64,000 nt of DNA from Alcaligenaceae bacterium (GCA_030538235.1 JAUNUJ010000012.1:1-64000); one strand, 5' to 3'. Counted from the first letter of the stretch, positions 52,934 through 61,845 are shown. Numbers and translations are program-made. The notes: generated by a model not told the origin, from the sequence alone.

Positions 52934-54103
52934 TTAATAAAAATAAGGTGTGACTAACTCATAGACTGGGCTGAAGTCTACATCACGAGCCACCATCACA
53001 TTTAATAGCGTACCTTGATTAACATAGCCAGTAGGAGGAATGTTAATACTATTTCTCAAGGCCTCGGCAGCCATGCTTTCAATCGAGTCTGATGTACTGT
53101 CATAAGAGACTGAGGAATTGTTTTCATTGATTTTATCACCAACAATCACTAAGCCGTCATCAATTAAACTTAACATGATTGCACCACCGAACCGTTCCCA
53201 GAAGTGCCGGTCTACCTGCGCATCTTGACCTGATGCACCAAGTGAGTCGGCAGAAGGGGAGGCAATGTCTAAAGTTACGCCGTGCGGTGTTGTAACCGTA
53301 TTCCAAAGTACAAATACTTTGGCTTGGCCATGAAGTAACGATGTCGTTTGTTCACCGATGATTTCACTGCCACGCTCGACTAAAAGCACTTTGCCATCCG
53401 CTGAGTACACATCTTTGTTTACTAAACAGCGAGTAATACCCGGGTGTGTCGTCACAATTTTTGTATCTAAGGTACAACCAATGTTTGTGCCTTTTTTCAT
53501 CAGATACGTTAAATCGTTTCGTTTGCCAGCACGAGCGCTAGCGGTGACTGTAGGCTGTAAACGATTACTCAAAGGTGTACTGTATTCAGCTGAACCGCTT
53601 CCTTGTCGTTCACCGCCACTGCTACTTGATGATGAACCATCAAACGACAATATCACTGACCCAGTGATTAATCTGTCTTCAACCGGTTCGGCCGGCTCTT
53701 GAACATAAGCCATCATATCGTTTTGCTGTGCTGGTGCTTCAGTGTTCGGTTCAAACTGTCGTGGTTCAGACGCTGGTGTAGATGGCTCAGGATCAGATAA
53801 TGATAAGTCAAAATTCCGAGGCTTTGTATTGCTCACAGTAGCCGGTGCTTGTTCTGCTTGTTGTACAAGCGGTTCATCACTGTTGCCTAAAAACATAAAT
53901 ACGCCAAGGATTACACCAACTAACGCCAAAAACAGTATTAAGTACGTCAACAATTTACCAGTGTTTGATTTTTTAGTCGTTTGTAAATTAGGTGCACCCG
54001 GCTCTACGCCGCTATCAGCGACTTTCTCTGCCATGCTTTCGATTTCAATTTCAGGCTGTAAGTCGCTATCTAATGCTTGGCCGCCTTTTTTAAAAATACT
54101 CAT
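52934..54103 (-). CDS. virB10: T4SS core protein VirB10
   Basis: A 389-aa protein: cytoplasmic N-terminus, transmembrane helix (LLTYLILFLALVGVILGVFM, about 51-70), Pro-rich periplasmic linker (about 75-140) and the TrbI/VirB10 beta-barrel with KGTNIGCTLDTKI and KVFVLWNTVTTPHGV. It spans both membranes and links the ATPases to the outer-membrane pore. The ATG overlaps the virB9 stop (TAATG). Confidence 0.95.
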   Translation of the reverse strand: MSIFKKGGQALDSDLQPEIEIESMAEKVADSGVEPGAPNLQTTKKSNTGKLLTYLILFLALVGVILGVFMFLGNSDEPLVQQAEQAPATVSNTKPRNFDLSLSDPEPSTPASEPRQFEPNTEAPAQQNDMMAYVQEPAEPVEDRLITGSVILSFDGSSSSSSGGERQGSGSAEYSTPLSNRLQPTVTASARAGKRNDLTYLMKKGTNIGCTLDTKIVTTHPGITRCLVNKDVYSADGKVLLVERGSEIIGEQTTSLLHGQAKVFVLWNTVTTPHGVTLDIASPSADSLGASGQDAQVDRHFWERFGGAIMLSLIDDGLVIVGDKINENNSSVSYDSTSDSIESMAAEALRNSINIPPTGYVNQGTLLNVMVARDVDFSPVYELVTPYFY

Positions 54104-54927
54104 TATTTAGCTTCCTCTTTGATAATACGCACTGAGTCGTAAACGCTTGCTCCGGTTTGATTAAACTTACCAGCGGCATTAAACCCTTGGTTTTGAATAC
54201 CTAGTGCGCTCATGCCAAGCCTAATCACATATTCTTCAGCCACCTCATGTACAACAATGGTGTGACCTTTAACGTGTTTATTAACCAATGCCTCAGTACC
54301 GTCAGGTAGTACCTTATAAATTGTTGGTAATTCTCTGCCGTTGTTATATTCAAAGTAAGTAAAACGGCCATCATCATAAAGTGCTGTTGGCTTGATAGAT
54401 TTGTCACCGAAGCCCCAGTAATTGTCATTTGTGATAACCACATCTAAACGATTATGGTTGCCTTGTAAAATATCATGTGCTTGGCGGTTCTTTTGTTTTT
54501 CGGCATCCGCTTTGGCTTTAGCGGTGTCGGGGTAGTGAAAGCGTAAGGCAAACGTAGGTGTTTTAGTATCATTATCAATTGACAACTGAAAGATGTATGT
54601 TCGCTTGTTTGTTGTGACGATTAAGTTAGTATCAGACTGATAAACCAAGGGTTTAAATAAAATGTTGTTACCCTTAACGGCTAAATTCCAACCTTCGGCA
54701 TCACCCATACCGAGAGTTGCTGAATCTCCCTCCAGCCGCTCATCTTCTTCAAATTGGATCAGTGTGGCTTGGCCAACTTGGGCGGTAATTTTAATCACGT
54801 TATTTTTAGAATACGTCACAGTCTGAATACGGCCATCTTGTGACGACCCTTTCGGTACAACTAAAGCATTAGCAGTATTAGCCAATAAAAAAGCGCCGAT
54901 TAAGGCGCTGCAAACTTTTTTCAACAT
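54103..54927 (-). CDS. virB9: T4SS outer-membrane complex protein VirB9
   Basis: A 274-aa VirB9/TrbG protein with a signal peptide (LKKVCSALIGAFLLANTANA). The N-terminal domain has GRIQTVTYSKNNVIKITAQVG and the C-terminal domain YDDGRFTYFEYNNGRELPTIY, which contacts VirB7 and VirB10. ATGs at 54933 and 54939 are also possible. Confidence 0.93.
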   Translation of the reverse strand: MLKKVCSALIGAFLLANTANALVVPKGSSQDGRIQTVTYSKNNVIKITAQVGQATLIQFEEDERLEGDSATLGMGDAEGWNLAVKGNNILFKPLVYQSDTNLIVTTNKRTYIFQLSIDNDTKTPTFALRFHYPDTAKAKADAEKQKNRQAHDILQGNHNRLDVVITNDNYWGFGDKSIKPTALYDDGRFTYFEYNNGRELPTIYKVLPDGTEALVNKHVKGHTIVVHEVAEEYVIRLGMSALGIQNQGFNAAGKFNQTGASVYDSVRIIKEEAK

Positions 54928-54944
54928 GTTCATTTCCATTCTTA

Positions 54945-55640
54945 TTATGATTCGGGATCAACTCGGTAGTGGACAACCTGAAAGCCTAGTGGATTGATTA
55001 AACGGTCTTTTTCAGCTTGTGGTGCATTGTTATAACCGTAACTGATAGTAGCCATGAAGCGACTTGGAGCAGCGGCATCATTTGGACTGTTTAGCGGTAC
55101 AACTGTTTTTTCAAAACGAACTTGAGCTGTTTGGCCAACCCAACTAGTGGATAAAACTCTGACATTGACTCGGTAACGGTCTTTAAAGATTTTGTACGGT
55201 GCAGCTTCGCTGTCCATAAAACCAGCTATAGCGGTTTGCTCTGCTGGATTACTTAATAACATGACTGCATCATAATTTGCTTGTACTGTGTACCAGTCAT
55301 AACTTTCACGATAGCGGATGTATTGATTTAACCAATACTTATCAATTACTTCACCATACGATTCTTCAGCATTTTTTAATGTCGTCACAATATCGGTTGC
55401 ACCAGTATTGTTATCAACACGTATGACAAAAGGCTCTACTGTTTTGAGTGGTGACATCATCGCCACAGCAAAAAGACTCAGTACAGTTACTATCAAACTG
55501 AGGAAGGTGATTGACCATGATATTTTGTTAAACCGTTTAATGCTTTGAATTCGTGATTTCTCAAACTCATTGGCGGATTGAATGAAGTCTTTTGCTTGTT
55601 GCAAAGGGGTTTGATTTTTTTGTTTTTCTTTTTTAGCCAT
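54945..55640 (-). CDS. virB8: T4SS inner-membrane protein VirB8
   Basis: A 231-aa protein with one N-terminal transmembrane helix (ITFLSLIVTVLSLFAVAMM, about 49-67) and the periplasmic NTF2-like VirB8 domain (EESYGEVIDKYWLNQYIRYR, PSRFMATISYGY). Assembly hub of the inner-membrane complex. Its ATG overlaps the virB7 stop region. Confidence 0.94.
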   Translation of the reverse strand: MAKKEKQKNQTPLQQAKDFIQSANEFEKSRIQSIKRFNKISWSITFLSLIVTVLSLFAVAMMSPLKTVEPFVIRVDNNTGATDIVTTLKNAEESYGEVIDKYWLNQYIRYRESYDWYTVQANYDAVMLLSNPAEQTAIAGFMDSEAAPYKIFKDRYRVNVRVLSTSWVGQTAQVRFEKTVVPLNSPNDAAAPSRFMATISYGYNNAPQAEKDRLINPLGFQVVHYRVDPES

Positions 55641-55794
55641 TACTTACCTCCAGTTGAATTGGCTGAATAGTTGGTTGAACTAGTGGTTGTTCATTAATTT
55701 TAAAAAGCGAACCGGTGGGTTTGGGAGCAGGGGTGTGACTTGCACATCCAGCTAAAATTAAACTAGCGAAAGAAATTAATAATAATTTTTTCAT
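55633..55794 (-). CDS. virB7: VirB7-like lipoprotein
   Basis: A 53-aa lipoprotein: KKLLLISFASLILAGC gives a signal and lipobox (Cys17). The short Pro-rich mature part (PAPKPTGSLFKINEQ) fits VirB7, which caps the outer-membrane core with VirB9. It overlaps the virB8 start by 8 bases. Confidence 0.85.
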   Translation of the reverse strand: MKKLLLISFASLILAGCASHTPAPKPTGSLFKINEQPLVQPTIQPIQLEVSNG

Positions 55795-55807
55795 AAAATA
55801 AATAGCC

Positions 55808-55836
55808 ATAAAAAAAGCCCTGATTTATCAGGGCTT
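55808..55836 (-). terminator. hairpin leader of virB7
   Basis: AAGCCCTGAT (55815-55824) and ATCAGGGCTT (55827-55836); T7 and ATGGC follow on the minus strand. Confidence 0.82.
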
Positions 55837-55841
55837 AAGGT

Positions 55842-56252
55842 TTAAAAGAAGAAAAAGACGGCAGGGCGTATTGGTGAATTTGGTTTCGGTTTTAAGGCAT
55901 ATCGATTGACTATATAACTTAAAAGGAAAATAGGAATCGGCACAATAAGTGCCGGAACAATTCCACTAGCTAAATAAGCTACTTTTGCAAACTCGAAAGC
56001 AACTCCAGCGGTGAATAGAACCGCAATCACTATAATCGCTTTATAAGAAAACACAGGGTATCGCTTCATTATCAAGTAAACACATAAAGCAGATACTATA
56101 TTCGAAATAGTGAATAATTCTGGTGTTAGTTCATAACCAATGATGGCGATGACCACCATAGCTATGGCTGCTGGAGAAGTAAAGACACAAATCCAGTACG
56201 GAAATAACCGCCAACTATCAATATTAAAATTATCTTTTAATGACATATTCAA
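55842..56252 (-). CDS. polytopic membrane protein, 136 aa
   Basis: About four hydrophobic helices (YWICVFTSPAAIAMVVIAII, TISNIVSALCVYLIM, AIIVIAVLFTAGVAF, IVPALIVPIPIFLLSYIV) and a Phe-rich end. It lies between virB6 and virB7. An entry-exclusion or assembly role is possible; no family is recognised. The second Met (MSLKDN) may be the start. Confidence 0.65.
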   Translation of the reverse strand: MNMSLKDNFNIDSWRLFPYWICVFTSPAAIAMVVIAIIGYELTPELFTISNIVSALCVYLIMKRYPVFSYKAIIVIAVLFTAGVAFEFAKVAYLASGIVPALIVPIPIFLLSYIVNRYALKPKPNSPIRPAVFFFF

Positions 56253-56265
56253 TCCTTTTTATTTA

Positions 56266-57201
56266 TTAACGTTTGGACATTGAACCACCGGTACGTCTTA
56301 AAGCTCTCATAGCAACTGCTCCCTTCGCACCCATCAAGAATCGTAATCCACCTGAAGCTGATACACTAGCTCCTCCGGTCAGGGCGGAAGCTATACTGGG
56401 TATGTTGAAAATAACAAAAAACATGAGGATAGTAAAAACCAAGACTACGAGAGCTGCATAAATAGCGGATGCTGCTGCCATTTGGTCACCTAGAAAATCA
56501 TATGTTTTTTGAAATATCTCTTCAGATACTTGTAAAATTAAACTATTTGCAATTATATAAAGCACGATTGTAAAGGTGAAATTTAATATTTGTCCTATCC
56601 AATTCATTCCATACTGTCGAGTTGCTGGATATAGCATAAACCCAATAAAAATTGGTCCTACAAATAGGGTCAATAATAGTGAAACTTTTGCAATTAGGTA
56701 AAAAGCAAAAACTAGAATAAATATAAGCAATGAACATACTTGAATAATCAGAGCAGCTCCAATTAGAGTGAATATTTGCCCCATGTTATACCAGTATAAT
56801 TTGTCAGCTGCTTCACGCAAATTATTAATTGTTGGCTTAACATTGTCATTAATACTTGCAAATGTTGAGGTATTTTCAAAATCAACACCAGTAACAACTG
56901 CACCAAGTTTGTCAGGAAGTTCATATAATTCTGTGACCACCATCATATAATTTGTAGCATTAAAAGCCAGCGCAATTAAAAGAAGCCAGCCTATCATTGA
57001 TTTTGCTGTACCAACTAAGTTTTCATCTATTCCCTCTCTTAACCAGTTAAAACCTAGTAGCAAAACATAAATACTGAAGCCAATTAAAAAAAGAGGTGCA
57101 ATTTTTTCAATTACACCTCCAACTTTGGTTTTTAATAAATTTAGAAAATCAACCGTAAATATATCAAAAATAAAACTATATAAATCTGTGAATAAATCCA
57201 T
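56266..57201 (-). CDS. virB6: T4SS polytopic protein VirB6
   Basis: A 311-aa TrbL/VirB6 protein with six or more transmembrane helices (APLFLIGFSIYVLLLGFNWL, LLIALAFNATNYMMV, IIQVCSLLIFILVFAFYLIA and others) and a Gly/Ser-rich C-terminal tail. Part of the inner-membrane channel. Start at the ATG of MDLFTD; the earlier in-frame codon is GTG. Confidence 0.92.
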   Translation of the reverse strand: MDLFTDLYSFIFDIFTVDFLNLLKTKVGGVIEKIAPLFLIGFSIYVLLLGFNWLREGIDENLVGTAKSMIGWLLLIALAFNATNYMMVVTELYELPDKLGAVVTGVDFENTSTFASINDNVKPTINNLREAADKLYWYNMGQIFTLIGAALIIQVCSLLIFILVFAFYLIAKVSLLLTLFVGPIFIGFMLYPATRQYGMNWIGQILNFTFTIVLYIIANSLILQVSEEIFQKTYDFLGDQMAAASAIYAALVVLVFTILMFFVIFNIPSIASALTGGASVSASGGLRFLMGAKGAVAMRALRRTGGSMSKR

Positions 57202-57229
57202 ATTAATTTTCACTTAAAATGTAATGGCT

Positions 57230-57484
57230 TTAGTTGCCTTTTTCGGGTTCTGGACATTTCCCTTTAGTATCCCAACCTAATTTAGCAGCATCGATACAAT
57301 AACTCTCTAGCTGCTGTTTCTCATACTCTTCTGCGGTAGGCATAGGGGGCATTTCTGAGGGCATTTCAGCTGGCATCATATCTTTTGTTATACCGGGTAA
57401 AACCTCTACTTCGTCTTTTTTCCCGCAAGCAGTTAGAAACAAGCTTGTTGCAATAATACCCGTAAGTAATGGTAGAAATTTCAT
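57230..57484 (-). CDS. EexN-like lipoprotein sharing its end with VirB5
   Basis: An 84-aa lipoprotein (FLPLLTGIIATSLFLTACG, lipobox LTAC), Met/Pro/Glu-rich middle, and the C-terminal motif ESYCIDAAKLGWDTKGKC. The same 18 residues end VirB5 next door. Position between virB5 and virB6 is where entry-exclusion lipoproteins usually lie, so an exclusion role is likely. Confidence 0.75.
   Translation of the reverse strand: MKFLPLLTGIIATSLFLTACGKKDEVEVLPGITKDMMPAEMPSEMPPMPTAEEYEKQQLESYCIDAAKLGWDTKGKCPEPEKGN
57261..57306 (-). repeat. 46-bp direct repeat, copy 1
   Basis: 45 of 46 bases match 57541-57586 (G/A difference at 57293). Encodes the shared C-terminal motif. Confidence 0.9.
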
Positions 57485-57527
57485 TATTAATATCCCTTAA
57501 TTTAATTTAATAAACCACTAATGTAAA

Positions 57528-58181
57528 CTAATTACACTTGCCTTTAGTATCCCAACCTAATTTAGCAGCATCAATACAATAACTCTCATTTTGTTGTTGC
57601 TCATAATGAATTTCTTTCTGAACTTCATACGCCCGGTGAATGTTATCCAGCTGTGTTTGAGCAACTGCAATGGCTGCACTTTCCGTAGCAATCTGATTCT
57701 GAATATCCGCCGCTTCTTTTACGTTTTTTGCTGTCTGTAAACGACTCTGTAAACTATTCAAGCGATTAAAGCGCTCAGTTGTTTCTGCAAATGCCTTTTC
57801 AAGCGAATTTGTATAGTTAACTAAGATTTTTTGACTGTTATTAGCTTCATAGTTTTTATGTGATAAAAGACTATCAATGTCAGCTTGGCTTAATGCATCA
57901 ATATCTTTATAGATGTCTTGCCATTCTGCAGGTACGTTATCAAGCGTCAAATCCTTGGCAGCGTTTTTTAACCCGTCTACTGAGGTAAGGGCAGTTACTT
58001 GATTTTTAAGCTCTGTAATTTGAGAAACCTGATTTTCAATTTGTGTTTTCATTTGGGCGATTTGTTCTACATATTTTGCAATTGCAGTCGCATCAATTGT
58101 GGGAATACCCTGAGCATAAGAAGTGCTTACTGCTGCACAAAGGATACTAAAAGAAATGCATGTGTTTTTTAAGATTTTCAT
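57528..58181 (-). CDS. virB5: T4SS minor pilin VirB5
   Basis: A 217-aa secreted protein with a signal peptide ending TSYA-QG and a long alpha-helical body (QIAQMKTQIENQVSQITEL, TERFNRLNSLQSRLQTAKN), typical of VirB5/TrbJ pilus-tip adhesins. It ends QNESYCIDAAKLGWDTKGKCN, almost identical to the adjacent lipoprotein end, including two cysteines. Confidence 0.9.
   Translation of the reverse strand: MKILKNTCISFSILCAAVSTSYAQGIPTIDATAIAKYVEQIAQMKTQIENQVSQITELKNQVTALTSVDGLKNAAKDLTLDNVPAEWQDIYKDIDALSQADIDSLLSHKNYEANNSQKILVNYTNSLEKAFAETTERFNRLNSLQSRLQTAKNVKEAADIQNQIATESAAIAVAQTQLDNIHRAYEVQKEIHYEQQQNESYCIDAAKLGWDTKGKCN
57541..57586 (-). repeat. 46-bp direct repeat, copy 2
   Basis: Twin of 57261-57306, inside the virB5 3' end. 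Confidence 0.9.
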
Positions 58182-58193
58182 GATGAAAACTCC

Positions 58194-58219
58194 ATAAAAA
58201 AACCGCCTAGTTGGGCGGT
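58194..58219 (-). terminator. hairpin leader of virB5
   Basis: ACCGCC (58202-58207) and GGCGGT (58214-58219), then T7 and ATGGAG on the minus strand. Confidence 0.82.
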
Positions 58220-58242
58220 AATTATTGAATTGATATTTTTTA

Positions 58243-58911
58243 TCAACGCTCTAAATCATCTTCAATCTCATTTTCTATTTCTGAGAATTGATTCCTTGCT
58301 TGTTCTAGTTGATATTGCAGATGTGTCACATCCTGATGTAAAAAGGTTTGCTGAAATCGGACTTGATAAGCTATTCCTTCAGCAACAGATAAGACGATAT
58401 CTTGTAATTTTTCAATCGTTAAAGGGTTTAACGAAAACTCATGTTTTGCTTTGCCTCGATGTAAGGCAGGGGCTACTTCTTCTGCTACCAAACAAAAAAC
58501 CTCTTCAGCCTTAAGGTAAAGAGGTTCATTTGCATAATGTTTTTCAACGTATTCCCATAAATTGGATAATTCTGTTTTATGAGAAATGATGCTATCAAGT
58601 ATTAATTTTTTTTCACTTGGGGTAAAAGTATTAAGTCCGAAATGGCCAAGAATTTCATGATTTAGTGATTTATGTAATTCATCTAAGTTCTGAGTGCGGT
58701 TAGCTACAATATCAATTCGTCCAAAGAGGCCATCTATTTCAGTTTTATATACTTTATAACCAGCTTTAGCGTCCTGATAGTATTGACCAAGTTCTTCACC
58801 ATATAATTCGTTTACAGAGTCTCTAACTTTGAAATTTAAGTAACGAGCTACTGGATAATGTTTTACGTACTCACTAATATACTCTTTTACCTCATCAACG
58901 GTGAGGCTCAT
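58243..58911 (-). CDS. HExxH-motif polyvalent-type protein, LER-tagged
   Basis: A 222-aa protein. LNHEILGHFGLNTF (about 83-96) fits the HExxGHxGL form of metallopeptidase-like domains in large polyvalent proteins of mobile elements. A C-terminal coiled coil (LQYQLEQARNQFSEIENEIE) leads into the tag EIEDDLER. Sits between virB4 and virB5. A translocated protease is possible; the third zinc ligand is not obvious. Confidence 0.72.
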   Translation of the reverse strand: MSLTVDEVKEYISEYVKHYPVARYLNFKVRDSVNELYGEELGQYYQDAKAGYKVYKTEIDGLFGRIDIVANRTQNLDELHKSLNHEILGHFGLNTFTPSEKKLILDSIISHKTELSNLWEYVEKHYANEPLYLKAEEVFCLVAEEVAPALHRGKAKHEFSLNPLTIEKLQDIVLSVAEGIAYQVRFQQTFLHQDVTHLQYQLEQARNQFSEIENEIEDDLER

Positions 58912-58913
58912 AA

Positions 58914-59120
58914 TTACTCCTTCTTCACTCTTGTAATAAATATCGGTGGTTCAGTAAAATTAGTGTCACCACGAGCTAGCGCCTCAGCTTCCATTTCTTC
59001 TGTAATAAACACAGGTGGCTCAGCATCTGGATGTAAAGGCTCAATCTCGCCACGAGCTAATTTTTCAACAAATTCTTTTACCTCTTTTGAAGTTTCTTTG
59101 CCTTCTATCTTTTTACTCAT
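58914..59120 (-). CDS. acidic 68-aa protein with repeated PPxFIT motif
   Basis: Contains EPPVFITEEM and EPPIFITRVK, an internal duplication about 21 residues apart. Ribosome site AGGAGT 6 bases before ATG. Precedes the tagged HExxH gene by 2 bases. Unknown; the repeat may be a protein-binding motif. Confidence 0.65.
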   Translation of the reverse strand: MSKKIEGKETSKEVKEFVEKLARGEIEPLHPDAEPPVFITEEMEAEALARGDTNFTEPPIFITRVKKE

Positions 59121-59135
59121 AATTACTCCTTAAAA

Positions 59136-59375
59136 TTAATCAGTTCTACCTCTTTTTTTAACTTGTTGCCACCAATGCCTAGACAAGGGAGGAACAACGC
59201 CATGCGCTTCAGCAAAGTTAAGGCAAGATAAAACAGTTTCAATATCAATACTAAATTGATGACTCCTGTCTTTGAGTAAAAAAACAGCTGATTCATCAAA
59301 ATCGTTTGGTTTTAGCATTTCTTTTACTTTAACTCGGTTAAGAAATGTTCGGGTTTTATTTGATAAATAGGGCAT
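59136..59375 (-). CDS. hypothetical 79-aa protein
   Basis: Begins MPYLSNKTRTFLNRVKVKEM and ends QQVKKRGRTD. Basic ends, acidic middle, helical. Directly after the virB4 terminator and before the PPxFIT gene; no family recognised. Confidence 0.6.
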   Translation of the reverse strand: MPYLSNKTRTFLNRVKVKEMLKPNDFDESAVFLLKDRSHQFSIDIETVLSCLNFAEAHGVVPPLSRHWWQQVKKRGRTD

Positions 59376-59404
59376 TAATATGACTTGTTTTTAATAGGTA
59401 AAAA

Positions 59405-59436
59405 GAAAAAGCGCCACTTCGTAAAAAGTAGCGCTT
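59405..59436 (-). terminator. terminator after virB4
   Basis: AAGCGC-C-ACTT (59409-59419) and AAGT-A-GCGCTT (59426-59436) with TTTTTCTTTT on the minus strand. Confidence 0.78.
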
Positions 59437-59442
59437 ATTCTT

Positions 59443-61845
59443 TTAAGTTAAACGCTTCGCTTGTCTTGCTGCTCTTATCCGTTCTTTAAAGATTGGATAC
59501 CACTCATCAGCGGAAGCAAATTTTTGATCACTTAACAGTTGTCGCAGTATTTCAGTGTTATTACTTGAACCCGACAGAACCGCCATTTCATCCTGAAAAC
59601 CGTACAGATCCATTTTTGCAAATGCTGACTGACGACTTTGCTTCACAAGAAAAGTACGACTTTCGAGCGAAAGTTTGACTAGTTCCTGATGTTCCTTTGG
59701 AGTCATGCCGGTCAGTTGGTAACTGCCTTCATACTTCGCATCGGGGTTTGGTAAAAACACTTTAGTTGGTGTTTGTTGGATAATGGCCGGAAAAATGTCA
59801 CTATTAATGGCATCCTCGGGAGATTGAGAAGTTAGTACAACCCAACCGCCCAGTTTACGGTCAGTTTTAAGTGCTTTTAAAATCAGCTCTTTTGTTGCCT
59901 CAAACTTGAGTGGCCACCAAAATTCCTCAATGACGGTGCAGAGGATGCCATCCTCTTCAGCTACTCTATCCATCATGATGTTTCTTAGATGGAAGAGATA
60001 CATCATGACCGGCTCAGTCGGTGGGTAATTATCTTGAAGAATATCTGTTAAATCAAAACCAACACGGTAAAACTCATCCGGGTTAAACAGGTTTTCTTTA
60101 TTATCTAAACACCAGCCATATCTACCGCCTTCCGTGTTGCACCACTTTGATAGCCTTGCACGTAAGCTGTTATCAGCTGTGCTAAAAGGTATGCTTTCAA
60201 GCAAGGTGCTAAAGTTACGATACACGATGTCTAAATTAAAAAGCGTATCAACCGCTTGTTTAATTTGCTTTTCTTCATCAGCAGATACAGTACCAGCATC
60301 ATTTTTACCGCAAACACCAACTAGTTTATATAAAAACTCTCGGTTAGATGGATTATCAGGTAATTGAAAAGGATTCAGACCAGTCGGATCACCATTTTGA
60401 AGTACGAAGTAATCACCACCAATTGCTTTTAGATAAATGTGCATCCCTTCATCGAGATCTAAGACAAAGAGATACGGTTTAAAACGCAATGCAAACGTTA
60501 ATAAAGACGTTTCCAGCGTGGTTTTACCTGTACCGGTAGCTCCTAAAATCAATGTATGCCCAGCAATCTTATCACCAGTGTTATCTTCTTTCGGATTACT
60601 AAAGTGAAAGTTGAAGTCATAGATTGTGTCAGAAACCGTCATCAATGGAATCAAAGCAGACCCATCACCAATCGGATTACCTGTGGTTTTACCGTGTGAG
60701 TAATCGTGCATCCCAAAAGCACAAGCAAGATTAACCGTGCTTTTAGGTGTCTGACGTGGTTTATGTCGTGACCCCGGAATTTGCGCATAATAAACTATCG
60801 GTTGATAGTTAGTTGCTCTGGTTAAGAAAAAACCGGCTGTATTAATAAACCTAGCCGCTACCATATTTGCAAAATTATCAGCATCTTTGACGCTATCACC
60901 GTAAACAATTAATGAGAAGTGATAGTTTCCAAACATGTGTTCACCGGCCATTAAGCCACCTTGTGCTTCACGTAGTTCCTCTTGTTGATGAATGGCTTGG
61001 TCACCCACGCCGGCCAAGTTATTTAATTGTCGATCAATTTTCTCCATCATCATAGCGTTACGAATAAATTGAAAAGATTGACTTAATGTAAACTCAAACG
61101 GCAAATCAAGAATTTGTGTAAAAGTACCCGGTGTAGATCGGCCAAACGCTTTTAAGCTAAGTGCTGAACCGAATACCGTTTCATTATCTCCTCGAATTTC
61201 AAAGACGTTAGAACCAAAATGCAGATCACTTGTGCCTAACATTTGATGTGCAGGCTCAGACGATAGCGGTATCGCTTTTTGCTCATAGTTAATTAACGTA
61301 CCTAAAAACTCATACAACTCGCTAAACAAGATGCCGTTTTCATTTTTATAAACACTGAGCGCTCTTGGATCGTATGGTTGAAAGATTGATAACGCTGAAT
61401 TTAATAAATCAGCAGCTTCTTTAAGTCCGTCATCATAATCATCGTATTTAATGACAAAGCTAATATAAAACGTATTTTTGAAGAATTTGTTTTTAGTAAA
61501 ACGACTGATATATTTGTCAGCAAACTCTTCTGCAAAGATATTATCAAACTCAAAGTTTCGCTCAAAGCTGCGCTTACGACGCTGTAAGTGCGTCCAAATA
61601 GCTAATCTGTCCCCTAACGTTTTACCGAATGAAGCAAAACTAAGTGCTAATGTTTCAAACTGAGCTTGTAAATACTCGTCAGACTCTGACTCAAACGGAA
61701 TACCTTCTAACTGAATCGTAAAACCAAAATAGCCCTTTTCATAATGAACGATCTCATTCGTTACATGCTGTGAAAGACTTGGTAAAAACTCAGCGTGCGA
61801 AGGCATCGTTTTAAAAATGTTTTTCAGTAAATCAATAGCAATCAT
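59443..61845 (-). CDS. virB4: T4SS ATPase VirB4
   Basis: An 800-aa VirB4/CagE ATPase. N-terminal domain (VTNEIVHYEKGYFGFTIQLE), Walker A TLILGATGTGKTTLETSLL (about 430-448), LFVLDLDEGMHIYLKAIGG and Walker B-like CTVIEEFWWPLKF. Provides energy for pilus biogenesis and transfer. ATGA overlap with virB3. Confidence 0.95.
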   Translation of the reverse strand: MIAIDLLKNIFKTMPSHAEFLPSLSQHVTNEIVHYEKGYFGFTIQLEGIPFESESDEYLQAQFETLALSFASFGKTLGDRLAIWTHLQRRKRSFERNFEFDNIFAEEFADKYISRFTKNKFFKNTFYISFVIKYDDYDDGLKEAADLLNSALSIFQPYDPRALSVYKNENGILFSELYEFLGTLINYEQKAIPLSSEPAHQMLGTSDLHFGSNVFEIRGDNETVFGSALSLKAFGRSTPGTFTQILDLPFEFTLSQSFQFIRNAMMMEKIDRQLNNLAGVGDQAIHQQEELREAQGGLMAGEHMFGNYHFSLIVYGDSVKDADNFANMVAARFINTAGFFLTRATNYQPIVYYAQIPGSRHKPRQTPKSTVNLACAFGMHDYSHGKTTGNPIGDGSALIPLMTVSDTIYDFNFHFSNPKEDNTGDKIAGHTLILGATGTGKTTLETSLLTFALRFKPYLFVLDLDEGMHIYLKAIGGDYFVLQNGDPTGLNPFQLPDNPSNREFLYKLVGVCGKNDAGTVSADEEKQIKQAVDTLFNLDIVYRNFSTLLESIPFSTADNSLRARLSKWCNTEGGRYGWCLDNKENLFNPDEFYRVGFDLTDILQDNYPPTEPVMMYLFHLRNIMMDRVAEEDGILCTVIEEFWWPLKFEATKELILKALKTDRKLGGWVVLTSQSPEDAINSDIFPAIIQQTPTKVFLPNPDAKYEGSYQLTGMTPKEHQELVKLSLESRTFLVKQSRQSAFAKMDLYGFQDEMAVLSGSSNNTEILRQLLSDQKFASADEWYPIFKERIRAARQAKRLT

